From the NCBI RefSeq assembly GCF_000208745.1, contig NC_030856.1, forward strand, positions 7,867,165 to 7,931,164: 64,000 bases of DNA, written 5' to 3'. The stretch's first letter is position 1, and each line of letters opens with the position of its first letter. The position numbers and the translations under genes are program-made. Below the pieces are notes generated by a model. It saw only the letters and a list, made by a program, of their open reading frames with translations, was not told where the DNA came from and made no database searches. The stretch comes from Theobroma cacao (taxonomy: Eukaryota; Streptophyta; Magnoliopsida; Malvales; Malvaceae). This document shows positions 46,772 to 57,465 of the stretch, piece by piece.

Positions 46772-49204
46772 TGTAGTATCTCGTACTTTGATATGGTGGC
46801 TAATAAAGCTTACGTGTGAAACCTCGATCTTCATAGACACGTAACTCGAGATGAAACTTATGTTTAAAGGTTTAATTGGAGCTAATGATGCTAGTTTTAT
46901 ATTACTTATAATTATTTATGTCATTATAGGAGTAGGATTCAAAAATAATTTCAATGGGTGAAGAAAGGTGCATAATGAGTTGTTGCGCTATTTGCATATG
47001 TTTTGGTTTTTTAAGCATATCTCCCACTAGAGGAGTCTAAATGACATGATTTTTGGACCATTAGAAAGCTAAGAGGCAGGGCTACAACTTTGATGTTTAC
47101 CACTTTGCCCAGTTTTGATGGGAATGTGGTCAAAAACCTTTGTTAAGGTAAAAGTACTGCACTAAAAGAGCAAGTTGGATAGAACATTTGAACGTCGCGG
47201 TGCTGGAAATTGAGAGCCGCGGCCCTCACCATAATTTCCACAAATAACAAGTTTAGGGGATTTTTGAAGCTAGGACTTTTAGGGGCTACTTAAGGGACCT
47301 CTTTTAGAGGATTTTGGACATTTTCCCAATGTCAAAAGAGTAAAAAGATTGCACAAGAAAAAGAGGAAGACAAGTGGCCTTGTTAAGGGCATTATTGTAA
47401 TTGCATGAAAATTTAGATAAGCTTTAACTATAAAATTCTCATTCTTCCAGCAGCTTCTTCATTTCTCCAGCAACTTCTTCTTCTTCTTCCTCCCATCACA
47501 CGTTTCTCTCTTCTTCCATGAAAGCTTCTCTCAAGCTTCCATCACTCTCCCAAACTAACCTCAATTTTTGTGCTCTACACACCTTGTTGTAGGGTTTTTC
47601 ATACTCTTTTATTCCCCCACCTTAAACAAACCCTTAAAAGTCTTTCTTCAATACTTTCTCTCACTAGATGAACTTTGTAGAGAAAGAAAGAGAGGTTTCA
47701 TGATAGTTTGAGGACTCTTGGGACGAAATTTCATTACAATCCACCAAGGTGAGTGATGAATTAGGATTGGTTTTAAGTTATTGATAAAGGCTAACAATTA
47801 GAGTTATGAACTGTGTATTGCTGAAGTTGTTTATCTATTTCTAGTGTTACTAAAGTAGAGAACTGAATAGCCAATCAAATGGTAATGGAAGATAGATAGG
47901 AAGGGCTAGTGAAGCTTGATTTGGGAAAACAACTTTTGGAGTGATATTAATATAAATTGGATTGGCTGTGATGTTTTTGTGCATGATAGGTTCCAACGAG
48001 GCCCTCAGCCCTATTTGAACTGTTAGGGAAGTTAGAGTCCATTAAAGGTTCACCAAATATCGGTGAGTGAACTTGCATTAAAATGTTTTGCGATATACAT
48101 ATATATGTTTGACTGAATCCCCTAAAACATTTTATTGGTTTTTCTTCAAAACTTGCACGGGAACAAACCCTTATGAAATGTTTTTATGTTATGAAATGAA
48201 TAGTGTGATGACGGTGGTGATAGAAATGGATGGTGATATTATCCGGCTATGTGCACGATGTGGTGGGATGCACATGAGTTGGGTGAGATAGGATGTCTGG
48301 CCATGTGCACGATGTGGTGGGATGCACATGAGCTAGGTGAGTTGGGATGTCCGGCTATGTGCACGATGTGGTGGGATGCACATGAGCATGGTGAGTTGGG
48401 ATGTTTGGCTATGTGCGCGATGTGGTGGGATGGGATGCACATGAGTTGGGAGAGATGGGATGTTCAGCTATATGCACGATGTGGTGGGATGCATATGATG
48501 AATCTTGAAAATTTTCCATTTATTTGCAAATTGATTTTATTGCAACAAAAAACATTCTATTTATACTGCCTTGCTTGGATAATTGCTGAAAATTTCCTTT
48601 CTTTCCAATTTCATGCTGAATATGGTTCTTTCATCATTAAATGATTTTGCAACCAAGGGTTTAATGGAGGGATTTTAATAAGAACTTGAACTAAATGGCA
48701 TTGTTTTCAATAAGTGCATCATGTTTTCTAAACCATTACTTGTCATTGCTTGTTCTTTTCCTATGTTCACTCACTGAGTTTGTACTCATGTTTTTAAAAT
48801 TCATGTTTTAGGTTTCCTGAGTTAAAGGTGATTGAATCCTAGGATAAGGTGATCCTCCCTATCCATTGCCCGGTAGGTACCATGACATTAAATGTTAGCA
48901 ACCGTGACCAGAGTCACTCCGCTGACGGTCAAGGCCTAATTATGTGTATATGAATACTTGAGGTGAAATACTAAGATTCATTTGTCAAGCTATATATGTA
49001 TATTATGGTAGATGATGCCATTATGAATGCATAATTGGGTTTTATAAATTGTTTTCAAAGGGACTATATTTGAACATTGTGAATCTTGGATTTTAAAGGG
49101 ATATGAATTATTGTATAAGATTATATAAGAGGCTTGCTTGGGCTTAGTGGGCTGAGCCCATTGGGCCTTTGCTCTGGACATGGCCCGAAAATTGGGTTAT
49201 GACA
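46772..49204 (+). mobile_element. Gypsy-type solo LTR nested in copia C
   Basis: 2433 bp, starting TGTAGTATCTCG and ending GGGTTATGACA, with GAAAC (46767-46771) and AAAAC (49205-49209) outside. Joining the flanks restores an alignment with copia B around 28835-28850. Internal features are typical of long gypsy LTRs: TTCACTCACTGAGTTTGTACTC near 48767, CCTCCCTATCC near 48855, and a GACGGTCAAGGCC block near 48925. There is no internal domain or second LTR, so this is a recombination product. A 54-bp tandem repeat lies at 48243-48500. Confidence 0.85.
48243..48500. repeat. 54-bp tandem repeat, about 4.7 copies
   Basis: Units begin at GTGCACGATGTGGTGGGATG (48251, 48305, 48359, 48413, then 48472 after a 5-bp insertion). 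54 is a multiple of three, so frames stay open on both strands across the repeat. These frames have no other coding support. Confidence 0.95.
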
Positions 49205-50343
49205 AAAACAATACCTCCACAAATTATAAAAATCCAACATGCAATAAAAGTATAAATCTTTTCTATTTGAGTTCCAACTAGCATTTGTAAACCCTTCTAA
49301 AACTAAGAAAAATCAGAATACCAAATGCCATAGTTTATTGTACTCATTAAGTACTTTAGAACTTTATTAATTGCATACCAACGAACTTTACTTGGATTAT
49401 TTGTAAACTAACTTAACATCCCAACCGCAAAAGCGATGTCTAACCTTGTACATACCAAACATTCATTAGACATTGTATTACCCTTGCATATTCTAGTTTC
49501 GCTAATAGCTTGTCTTTGTTTGGTACTAGCCTTAAATTAAAACTATAAGGTATAAATACAAGTGTACAATCTAACTTACCAAACTTTTTTACTATCTTTT
49601 GATTGAAATGAGATTGAGATAATATTATGCCATCATTATCTCTTATTATTCTTATACCAAAAATAACATTTGTCACACCTATATCTTTCATGTTAAAATT
49701 TTTTGACAAGAACCTTTTTGTATCCCCAACTTATTCCAAGTCGGTACCAAATATTAACATGTCATCCACATATAGACAAATAATAAACCTTTGCCATTAC
49801 TGAATTTACTATAGACACATTTGTTAGATTGATTAACCTTGTAGCCATAAGTTAGAACAACCTCATCAAACTTATGAGACCACTATTTTGGTGCTTGCTT
49901 TAATCCATACAAAGACTTAACAAGCTTACACATTTTCTTTCATGATTAGGAATCACATACCCTTCACGTTGCTTCATATATACATCTTTATCTAATTCAC
50001 TATTTAAAAATGCCGTTTAAACATCCATTTCATGAATTACCAATTTATGAATTGATGCAAGTGTTTTCATCACTCTAATTGTAGCTATTCTTGCTTTTGG
50101 TGCATATTTGTCTAAGTAGTCAATTCTTTCCTTTTGTGTAAAGCCCTTAGTCACTATCCTAGCTTTAAACTTATCAATGGTTGGACCAACTTTTAATTTT
50201 TTCTTGAAAATCCACTTACAACCTATAGACTTGAAACTAATCAAATTCCAAGTTTTATTACCCATTATCGAGTCCATTATATTTCTTAAAGCTATTAAGA
50301 ATGCGTTCAATCTCATGAAATTGATCCATAACAGAGCAATCAT
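49205..50343 (-). pseudogene. copia C reverse transcriptase relic
   Basis: 50343-50017 gives MDSIMGNKTWNL, GCKWIFKKKLKVG, KFKARIVTKGFTQKERIDY and VIHEMDV (RT N-terminus). In another frame near 49790-49755 the active site reads CLYVDDMLIF. 49709-49440 gives MSKNFNMKDIGV, LGIR-like FGIRIIRDNDGI and LEYARVI. Several frameshifts. The sequence then runs into the RNase H part, which is split by the solo LTR. Confidence 0.9.
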
Positions 50344-50788
50344 CTACCATTTTATAATTATTGAAACAACTAACTAGAAATTTCTTACTGCTTTTGTCTT
50401 TAGCCATGCCTATTGCCTCTAACTTGTCCTGAAGTTGTTTTGCATTAACTTCATTTTGGTACACATCAAATAATGCATTTGACATTCCATTAAGAATGTC
50501 ACCCATGCAAATGTAATTGTCATCATCCCATTTTTTCTTCACACAAATTTGATCCATAGATTCTTTTTCATTTTTGTGTGGGCTTTGTGTAGTTAGAACA
50601 TAGGCAACTTTGAGAGTTATAAGAAGGAAGTCCATCTTTTTTTGCCAATGGATAAAATTCATTCCACAAAACAATATAATTTTTTTTTTGAAAAGCATGA
50701 ATTTCATTAGTATAAAAAGTGATCTAATTTGACAATGTTGATAACCATCTCTTTTAAGGAACTCTTTTAAGGAAGCCATTTGTGTCAA
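50275..50788 (-). pseudogene. copia C Gag fragment fused to RT by deletion
   Basis: Reads NFIHWQKKMDFLLITLKVAYVLTTQSP in segments, MGDILNGM, LFDVYQNEVNAKQLQDKLEA, KKFLVSCFNNYKMVDD and EIERILNSFKK, matching copia D Gag (34429-34875). A few bases after KK the text becomes the RT word MDSIMGNKTW in another frame. In copia D those two points are about 1.96 kb apart, so zinc knuckle, protease and integrase are deleted here. Confidence 0.88.
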
Positions 50789-50819
50789 ATTCCAAACACA
50801 TGAAAATAAATCTTAAAAT

Positions 50820-51364
50820 TGTTAGAACAATGTGGTGTTGGAATTGAAAGAGAATCGGCTAAATCGACTTCAAGGTGTGCTATAATAGTCACTATCTTGA
50901 AGGCTTGTTTCATCCTCACCACTTGGTATGTAAAAAAATATGTGTGAATAGTCTAGAGGGTACAATGAAGCTGACGCCTAACTTCATTTTGCACTTATGA
51001 GATTAGATTGCTAGACATGACTAGAAGGTTACAGAGTTATCACAGCTTTACAGCCTACCTTCTGCATCGAGTAGAATATAAAGAATTTGGATATTTTAGT
51101 AAACAGTAGGAACTTGAAGTACTTATATGCCTTCATCTAAATGTTTTTATTCACTTCATGTCTCAAACTGGTTGCTAACAAATCTTTATATAGACTTGCA
51201 ATTATCTCTTTATTAAGGATATAACCTTTCATTGAAGTGCCTCTCTGTATTTGGACACAACCTTTAATTTTATAAACATTACCTTTTGATTAGTGGTGTT
51301 TCTTCAATAGTCATATTAATAAGTGATTATGGACACAACATTTCATTTTAGAAATACACCAACA
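50820..51364 (-). mobile_element. 5' LTR of copia C
   Basis: 545 bp, on the minus strand TGTTGGTGTATTTC to CACATTGTTCTAACA. It is followed by ATTTTAAGATTTATTT, the counterpart of ATCTTAAGGTTTTATTT after the 5' LTR of copia D. Outside lies TGACT (51365-51369). Confidence 0.92.
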
Positions 51365-51689
51365 TGACTAACATGTATACATGCACGTATTTGGTTAGTT
51401 TAAGGATTGTGAATCATAAATGATGTGAAATAGTGTAAATTAATTCCTACTTATTAAAAATAACTTAATGTCACAACACGTAGGTCTGAAAACTCAATCG
51501 CCTGATGCATAAAGGGGAGTCACCACCAATTTTATCATAATTTTAAAAATTTTCCTCAATCGAGAATTTTAAGAAAATTGTAGCTCACAACTTTCTTAAA
51601 ATTTCATTATTGGTTAGATTTTCAATTACTTGCATAGTTGAAATAAAATACATATGATGCAAGTAAATATATACCATAATGCAATTTGA
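51365..51689. other. Right flank of copia C
   Basis: TGACTAACATGTATACATGCACG continues the array flank and matches the uninterrupted copy near 57437-57460. CTTAATTCCTACTTATT-like text at 51442-51470 recurs at 61296-61325, beyond the LINEs that split the third copy. No gene. Confidence 0.55.
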
Positions 51690-52915
51690 GACCTCCAAAA
51701 TGAAAACTTCAGCTCTAATGGCTGGGATTTCTCTTGACCCTAGGGGACAATTCTTTTTAGTTATCTGTTATATATAGTAGTTAGATAGCTTATTATTTTG
51801 TATAAGAACCCTTGCATTTATACTTCTTAGTATCGCTTACTATCTTTTTTTCCATTTAAAAAACCTTTAATACTATGTCAAGTCTTAACTAACTTTGTCA
51901 CGTGCCGAGACGTTTATCTAACTGTATGCAACCTTAAACTCTGAAAATTGAGTTTAAGATAATCTCGAAACCCGCAAAGCAACAAAAGCAAAAAAGAGAA
52001 AGGAAGAGGAGATAGGTTTAGAGAAATGGAAGTGTTATCTCTCAACTTGTGTGTTACAAATGAAGTGAGGGTATTTATATATAGGCTGATAGCCTTGTTT
52101 ATAAGATTTGAATATAAGATAAAGATAATACTAAGTGATTTAATTTAAATGGATAATATTCAAATTAAATCTTAATTTAATTTAATCAAATTTGCATATA
52201 TATATATATATATTTATATAAACAAATTCAAAAGTTCAAATTAGATTGAACATTGGTAAGAGTGTGTGGACATTTCTACCAATGGGACATGAGCTAAGCC
52301 TTTTGTTTGACCTAGTGGGTTGCTTGGCCTGTTGGTCTGTTTGAGTTGCGTGACCTACTTAGGCTGCTAGCTTGTCTGATGGACTTGTGCTGATCTTAAC
52401 TCTTGAGCCGTGACAACTATGACCGAGTTGCCAATTTTTTGTTGTACATATACTAAAAATAGGAGTAGAAATATTCTACTGTAAATCCTGCCAGCTGATC
52501 GATATTTCTCATTCATTGCCCCAATACTTATACAAGCGCCGTGCTGGAAACTAATTTGATCTTTGCTTCCATGGTCCTACTCCGAAGACAGCTATGCAAT
52601 CTTAAAAAATTTAATTTGTCTTGTGAAAGCTCTGCATTGCCTAAATCCAACAAAGTCGTCTCCCTAACTTGTTAGACATGGCATAATAAATTATTCTTTG
52701 AATTCATCGTGCCAGTGTTGCGCAAATTGGGCTGAATTACGACTGGAAAAAGGAAGTCAGTCTCATAGAACAGGGCCACAAGGGTCAACACATGATACTC
52801 TAAGTCTATCATGTCAACACAGGCGCTTAGTCTCTGCCACTAATTAAGCACTAGTGTCACTTTCATAAATTATTGATTTTAATTGGCATACCGAGTGTCT
52901 GGAGCTTCGTCTTTT
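51690..52915 (+). repeat. Protease-promoter relic, array unit 3, without gene
   Basis: 51690-51890 matches 54390-54575 (AGTTAGATAGCTTA, TATAAGAACCCTTGCA, ATCGCTTAC, TCCATTT.AAAACC). 52416-52862 matches 54600-54968 (TGACCGAGtTG, AATCCTGCCAGC, GGAAACTAATTTGATCTTT, AATTTAATTTGTCTTGTG, TTATTCTTTGAATTCATC, TTAGTCTCTGCCACT). 52895-52912 even resembles the sequence at the expected transcription start of the intact gene (CTGG.GCTnCGTCTT). After that the protease body is absent. A 520-bp LTR-like insertion interrupts it. Confidence 0.8.
51896..52415. mobile_element. Solo-LTR-like insertion in the promoter relic
   Basis: 520 bp with perfect 7-bp inverted ends TGTCACG ... CGTGACA, absent from the equivalent position upstream of the intact gene (about 54575-54600). 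Outside bases AACTT and ACTAT are only partly alike. No coding sequence. On the minus strand it has no obvious domain; the superfamily is unknown. Confidence 0.55.
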
Positions 52916-54379
52916 TCATTTTTCATTTTCCATTTTTTCTCCTCTTAATTATGGTTTTGTTTACTTGTAGCTTTTTGCTATTTATTTTTTATATTTAAAA
53001 TTAGAAAAAAAAAAGTAATTTTAAGTGGGTTTAGATATAGAAACAAAATAATATTTTCAAAAATTTTAAATAAACTATATAATGATATAAATAAAAAATG
53101 GTGGTTTTATTTTTATACAAACTAATTACATTATAATTGGTGTTATATTGAAATTATTAGGCTATCAATAATGAAATATGAATTTCATTTTCTCTATATA
53201 GGAAATTTATTAAAATAATATATTCCTTAAAGCATAGACCTAAGACTTTTATATTCGAGCTCTTTCAATGACGAGCGACCATCAACATTGCCGTTAGCAT
53301 AGCCGATGGGGCGGAAAGGTAAAGGTTGACGTTGGACTCTAGGTCAAGGTCTTAGCAATTTGCACGCATTGGCGAATCACTAGCAAGGAGTCAAAGCTCT
53401 CTCTATCTATCTTTGTCTTTCTCTCTCATTCCCTTGATCAAATTTTATAGAATAGCTAAATACCATTTATTAATTATATATATATCGAAAAAAATGTAGT
53501 ATAATTTGTTTAAATATTTAATTTATCATATACATATATATGATATCAAGGATTAAAACTACTTTCTAATAACAAAACATTAATAGTTTAATTTTCACTT
53601 AAAAAATTAAAAAAAATTCAGTAGCAATAGAAACCGTTTAATGTAATACTAATAAAATTCTCAAGCTTTCAAACTAAAAATATGATGCCTCAAAACTACA
53701 TATTTACAAAAATTGAACTGGATTAAATATTTATGGTTGTATGAGTACAATATTACGTAACAAAACGAAATATACTTTGGTTTAAAATTAATTTTTTAAA
53801 AACCTCAAATATGAACATGTCATTGAACACTAAACATATATTGATTGGAACGGGTTTCATATATAGTCCTGCTCGTTGGTTTTTTATTGACTGCCTGATC
53901 TTTTTGTCTTTCTGTGGTAGCATCCTTCTGGACTGGATTCCCCTCTCTTCTTTGTGGTTCTTTGATTGAAAAAGGGGCTGTTCTGTGACTTTAGACAGCC
54001 ATTTTGATTTTGGAATTTTGGGAAGAAAAGACGTGCTTGAAGATATTTTGAGTTTTTGCTTTTTTCTGGGTAGAGAGCTTTCTTTTGTTTCTTTAGCTCA
54101 GGAGAGGAACAGAAATTGCAATTAATTTTTGTCAAGCAGTTTCCCTGTGTTTTTTATATATGTATTTATCTTTATGCACAAGCTTGATATTTGTTTTTGA
54201 AATGCACAAACTTGATGTTTTATGCCAATAAACGTCTTTTAACAAACTGTTAAAGACTTTGGATGATATGACGGCTTAATGCTAATAAAATCATCTTTCA
54301 AAAAAAAAACAAAAAAGATATATAACGAGAAATAACTTTTTCTCATCTCATAAATTTTACCGAACCTCACCTCGGGATT
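52916..54379. other. Intergenic, no gene seen
   Basis: AT-rich. An open frame at 53884-54135 on the minus strand is lysine/serine-rich without recognisable motifs. On the plus strand the same region looks like a pyrimidine-rich leader. No protease remnants were recognised. Confidence 0.45.
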
Positions 54380-54975
54380 CAAACTCGATACCTCCAAAAT
54401 AGTCTTTTAACTTTAATACTGGGATATCCTCTTTGAGATAATTCTTGCTAGTTATCTTCTAAATATAGGAATTAGATAGCTTAACATTTTCTATAAGAAC
54501 CCTTGCAATTAAACTTTTTCCATCGCTTACGATCATTTGTCCATTTTAAAACCTTCACTATCATTCCGCGTCCCTTGCAATCAAATGTGGGAGCTGGTTG
54601 TGACCGAGCTGTCTATTTTCTTGTGTATAAGCCAAAAATGGGAGAATCCTGCCAGCCCATCGACACTGCTCATTGGTCGCCCCAATTATATAGGAACCGT
54701 GCAGGAAACTAATTTGATCTTTCCCTTATTAAATTTAATTTGTCTTGTGGAAAACTTTGGTATGTCTAAATACAACAAAGTCTCTCTTAACTTGTTAAAA
54801 TGGCATAATTTATTCTTTGAATTCATCTTACCAGTGTTGGGAAATTTCGGCTCAAGGACAACAAAGAAGCGGTTAGTCTCATAAAACAGGACCATGAGGG
54901 CCATAACATTTAAGTCGGTATTGTCAAGACAGGAGATTAGTCTCTGCCACTGAGTAAATTCAATCACCATCCTAA
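54380..54975 (+). repeat. Upstream region of the intact protease gene, duplicated at 51690-52862
   Basis: Homologous to the promoter relic described for unit 3, and its middle part to 33705-33830 of unit 2. Between 54976 and the ATG lies 400 bp without a clear second copy. Confidence 0.8.
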
Positions 54976-55291
54976 TTAAATATATGAATAAGTAGGTTTA
55001 CAAAGCTTGGAGAAGTAAATTCAACACCACCTTTCTGAGTTTGCAAAAGCAGCAGAGGGGTAGAATTTTCTCTTTTCAGTGGCATCAATCATTTTCACAC
55101 ATGAAATTCATTATTCTTTAAACAATTTAATTTCTAAAACAAGCCGTAGCACACATCTGTTGTATTTACAAGTAGAATTTTCTTTTTCCTTTACTTTTTA
55201 ATTTAAAACGAAATAAAAAGAAACGTATAGAATAAGCAATGATTACTTAGTTTGATACGATATTTTAATTTGATAAGAGCATCTTGTGTAG

Positions 55292-55299
55292 TATAAATA
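55292..55299 (+). promoter_or_regulatory. TATA box of the cysteine protease gene
   Basis: TATAAATA, 78 bp before the ATG at 55377. Transcription would start near 55320-55330 (GTCTTCACAGC), giving a leader of about 50 bases. Confidence 0.7.
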
Positions 55300-55376
55300 T
55301 CTGACTCTGGGTGCTACGTCTTCACAGCTTAGCAATTGGCAAAATCTCATCTACAGCTATCTCTTCATTGTAAATA

Positions 55377-56747
55377 ATGACTTTAAACTTCGTCTTGTTT
55401 TTCGTTTTTGGGATTTTGGCATCTCAAGCCATGTCCCGCACAATGAATGAAGCTGCCATTGCTGAACACGAGCTATGGATGGCTAAATATGGTCGAACTT
55501 ATCAGACCAAAACTGAGAAAGACAGACGTTTCAAGATATTCAAGGAGAACTTGGAATACATTCAGAACTTCAACAATGCTGGAAATAGGAGTTATAAGTT
55601 AGGCATTAATGAGTTTGCAGATATGAGCCATGATGAATTCGTTGCGGCTCGTACTGGATACAAGAATCCAGGTAACCTAGCAACATCATCACCATTTAGC
55701 TATGCAGAGTTTACAGATGTTCCAACAAGCTTGGATTGGAGGGAAAACGGCGCTGTCACCGCTGTTAAGGACCAGGGAGATTGTGGTAAGACTTGACTAA
55801 CGTCTTTCAACTTATGTTTTAAGAAAAGTTTGACCAAATTGTACAAATTATTATTTATTTTCTTAAGTGATTTTATTGGTTAAGTTTAAGTCTCGCGTTT
55901 CCTTTACTCTAATAAGCAAGTCAACCTCTCCTCTTTTTACTAATTGATTTTACGTTAGATGCTTAACATGTTTTCCGAGCCATATTTATTACGTTCTTCT
56001 TGCTTGTTGCCCCTTATGAGTGAATACTTGTATCTCATATAGTCTTGGATTTTTCGTGTTTTATATTCAAGTTGGACGTCTGCCTTTTCATCTATTGTTA
56101 ATTGGTTTTAGGTTAGCTGCTTTATATATTTAACATGGGTTATTTTGTTCCTAGGATGTTGTTGGGCATTTGCCGCTGTTGCAGCCGTGGAAGGCATTAA
56201 CCAAATTAAAACTGGAAAGCTGATCTCATTGTCCGAGCAACAAGTATTAGACTGCAGCACAAATGGCAACAACCATGGTTGTGGGGGTGGTTCCAAGACA
56301 GATGCCTTCCAATACATTATGCAAAACGGTGGATTAACCACAGAGGACAATTATCCATATCAAGCAACGCAAGGAGCTTGTGACAAAGAGAAGGAGACAT
56401 CGCACGTTGCTGATATCAGTGATTATGCGAGGGTACCCGCCAACAGCGAGGAGGAATTACTTAAAGCTGTATCAAACCAACCTGTCACAATTAGCATTGA
56501 GGCTAGTGGAATGGACTTTAAATTTTACGAAAGTGGAATCTTCAGTGGAGATTGCGGAACTAATCTAAACCATGCTGTCACTGTTGTTGGATTTGGGACC
56601 AGCGTAGACGGAATAGATTACTGGTTGGTCAAGAATTCATGGAACCAAAGTTGGGGTGAGAATGGCTACATAAAGATGCAGAGGAATGTGGATGCCTCGG
56701 AAGGCCTCTGTGGCCTTGCCATAAGACCAGCCTATCCAATTGCATAA
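55377..56747 (+). CDS. Papain-type cysteine protease (SAG39/senescence-type), two exons, 333 aa
   Basis: Exon 1 is 55377-55785, the intron 55786-56154 (GTAAG ... CTAG, phase 1) and exon 2 56155-56747. A signal peptide (MTLNFVLFFVFGILASQAMS) leads to an I29 propeptide with ERFNIN residues (EKDRRFKIFKENLEYIQNFN) and the LGINEFADM motif. The mature enzyme starts near VPTSLDWRENGAVT. It has the oxyanion Gln (KDQG), catalytic Cys in CGCCWAF (second Cys; the usual Ser before it is Cys), His in LNHAVTVVGFG, Asn in KNSWNQSWGENGY and the GCGGG turn. The intron splits the Gly codon just before the catalytic CCWAF. There is no KDEL tail and no granulin domain. It is likely vacuolar or apoplastic, in senescence or defence proteolysis. 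It is the only intact member of the local array. Confidence 0.95.
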
Positions 56748-56789
56748 GCATTCACATATGATGGGGCATTCCTTTTGTTTGAGATGTCT

Positions 56790-57127
56790 TCTTATATATG
56801 TATTAAATAAAAAGAAAGGGAAGGGTTATTTCCTTTAGTTTAGGATATGTTTTGGTTTTATTTTTCTACGTATCGTTTGCTCTTAAAAGCAAAATGCAAA
56901 TGGCATAATGTAGGGAAAGTTTTAAAAACAATTATCATATAGAAGCATGATTATGATTATGATTTTACTTTTACATATATTGCAATTTAATATTTACTAA
57001 GTAAAAAATGCTAGTACTGTTTTTGTTTCCTTTAATGTAGGATTTGTTTCGGATTTATGTTCCTTTATAACTTTTGCTTCCCAATGCAAGATGCAAATGG
57101 CATTCATCAAATCTTTAACAACGAAAG

Positions 57128-57133
<6 letters not shown>
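56790..57133 (+). repeat. Two copies of the protease 3' flank in tandem
   Basis: 56790-56920 is the gene's own 3' region (ATTAAATAAAAAG, TTTAGTTTAGGATATGTTTTGG, AAAAGCAAAATGCAAATGGCA). 57013-57133 repeats the same words (TTTAATGTAGGATTTGTTTCGG, GCTTCCCAATGCAAGATGCAAATGGCA, CGAAAGTCATA) and is closer to the pseudogene flank at 26545-26666 than to its neighbour. It is therefore the tail of another lost protease copy. Confidence 0.75.

Positions 57134-57176
<43 letters not shown>
57130..57176. repeat. (AT)n microsatellite
   Basis: Long AT run, at the same place relative to the 3' flank repeat as the tract at 26827-26920. Confidence 0.95.
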
Positions 57177-57180
<4 letters not shown>

Positions 57181-57325
57181 TATAAAAGCATAATGATTTA
57201 CAATTTGACCTTTTATTTATAGAAGTATTATATTTAGACTACAAAGAGTAAATAATAACAATAACAACATATATGTACATATAAATATATATACTTAAAA
57301 ACTTTTACAAAATACATGCTAGATC

Positions 57326-57465
57326 ACTTCTTATGGGTGCAAGGGATATACTTTTAAAAAAATCAAATTGATTTAAAACATTTAACATATGAGCATTAAA
57401 AATTAATGTTCAAATCAACTTGGAATTTAATATATATGACTAAGATGTGTATATGGTCATTTTAA
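57326..57465. repeat. Array flank repeat, copy 3: empty copia site
   Basis: CTTTTAAAAAAATCAAATTGATTTAAAACATT ... ATTAAAAATTAATGTTCAAATCAACTTG in the order of 27290-27374 and 40610-40701. It continues without interruption as ATATATGACTAAGATGTGTATATGG. At 40701/51365 the same words, ATACATGACT and TGACTAACATGTATACATG, are separated by the 10.7 kb copia C. So this is the unoccupied version. Confidence 0.8.

Larger units (their letters stand above)
40702..51364 (-). mobile_element. copia retrotransposon C with three nested insertions
   Basis: Minus-strand copia bounded by a perfect TGACT duplication (40697-40701 and 51365-51369). The 5' LTR is 50820-51364. The 3' LTR is 40702-40783 plus 43426-43916, split by a PIF/Harbinger-like element. 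Inside are a gypsy-type element (44603-46518) and a solo LTR (46772-49204). Removing the three insertions and one target copy each leaves about 3.66 kb. That equals copia D (5.6 kb) minus the roughly 1.96 kb that joins Gag directly to RT here. The agreement confirms the reconstruction. The coding sequence is fully decayed. Confidence 0.93.

Noticed and set aside
48239..48644. Histidine- and tryptophan-rich repeat proteins on both strands
   Set aside because: Both arise from the 54-bp LTR repeat; translation in both directions is a by-product of the unit length.
53884..54135. 83-residue lysine-rich frame
   Set aside because: Low-complexity composition, no homology recognised, and no paired signals.
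54537..54970. Frames on both strands in the protease upstream region
   Set aside because: They lie in the duplicated promoter region and are not conserved in the copy at 52416-52862.
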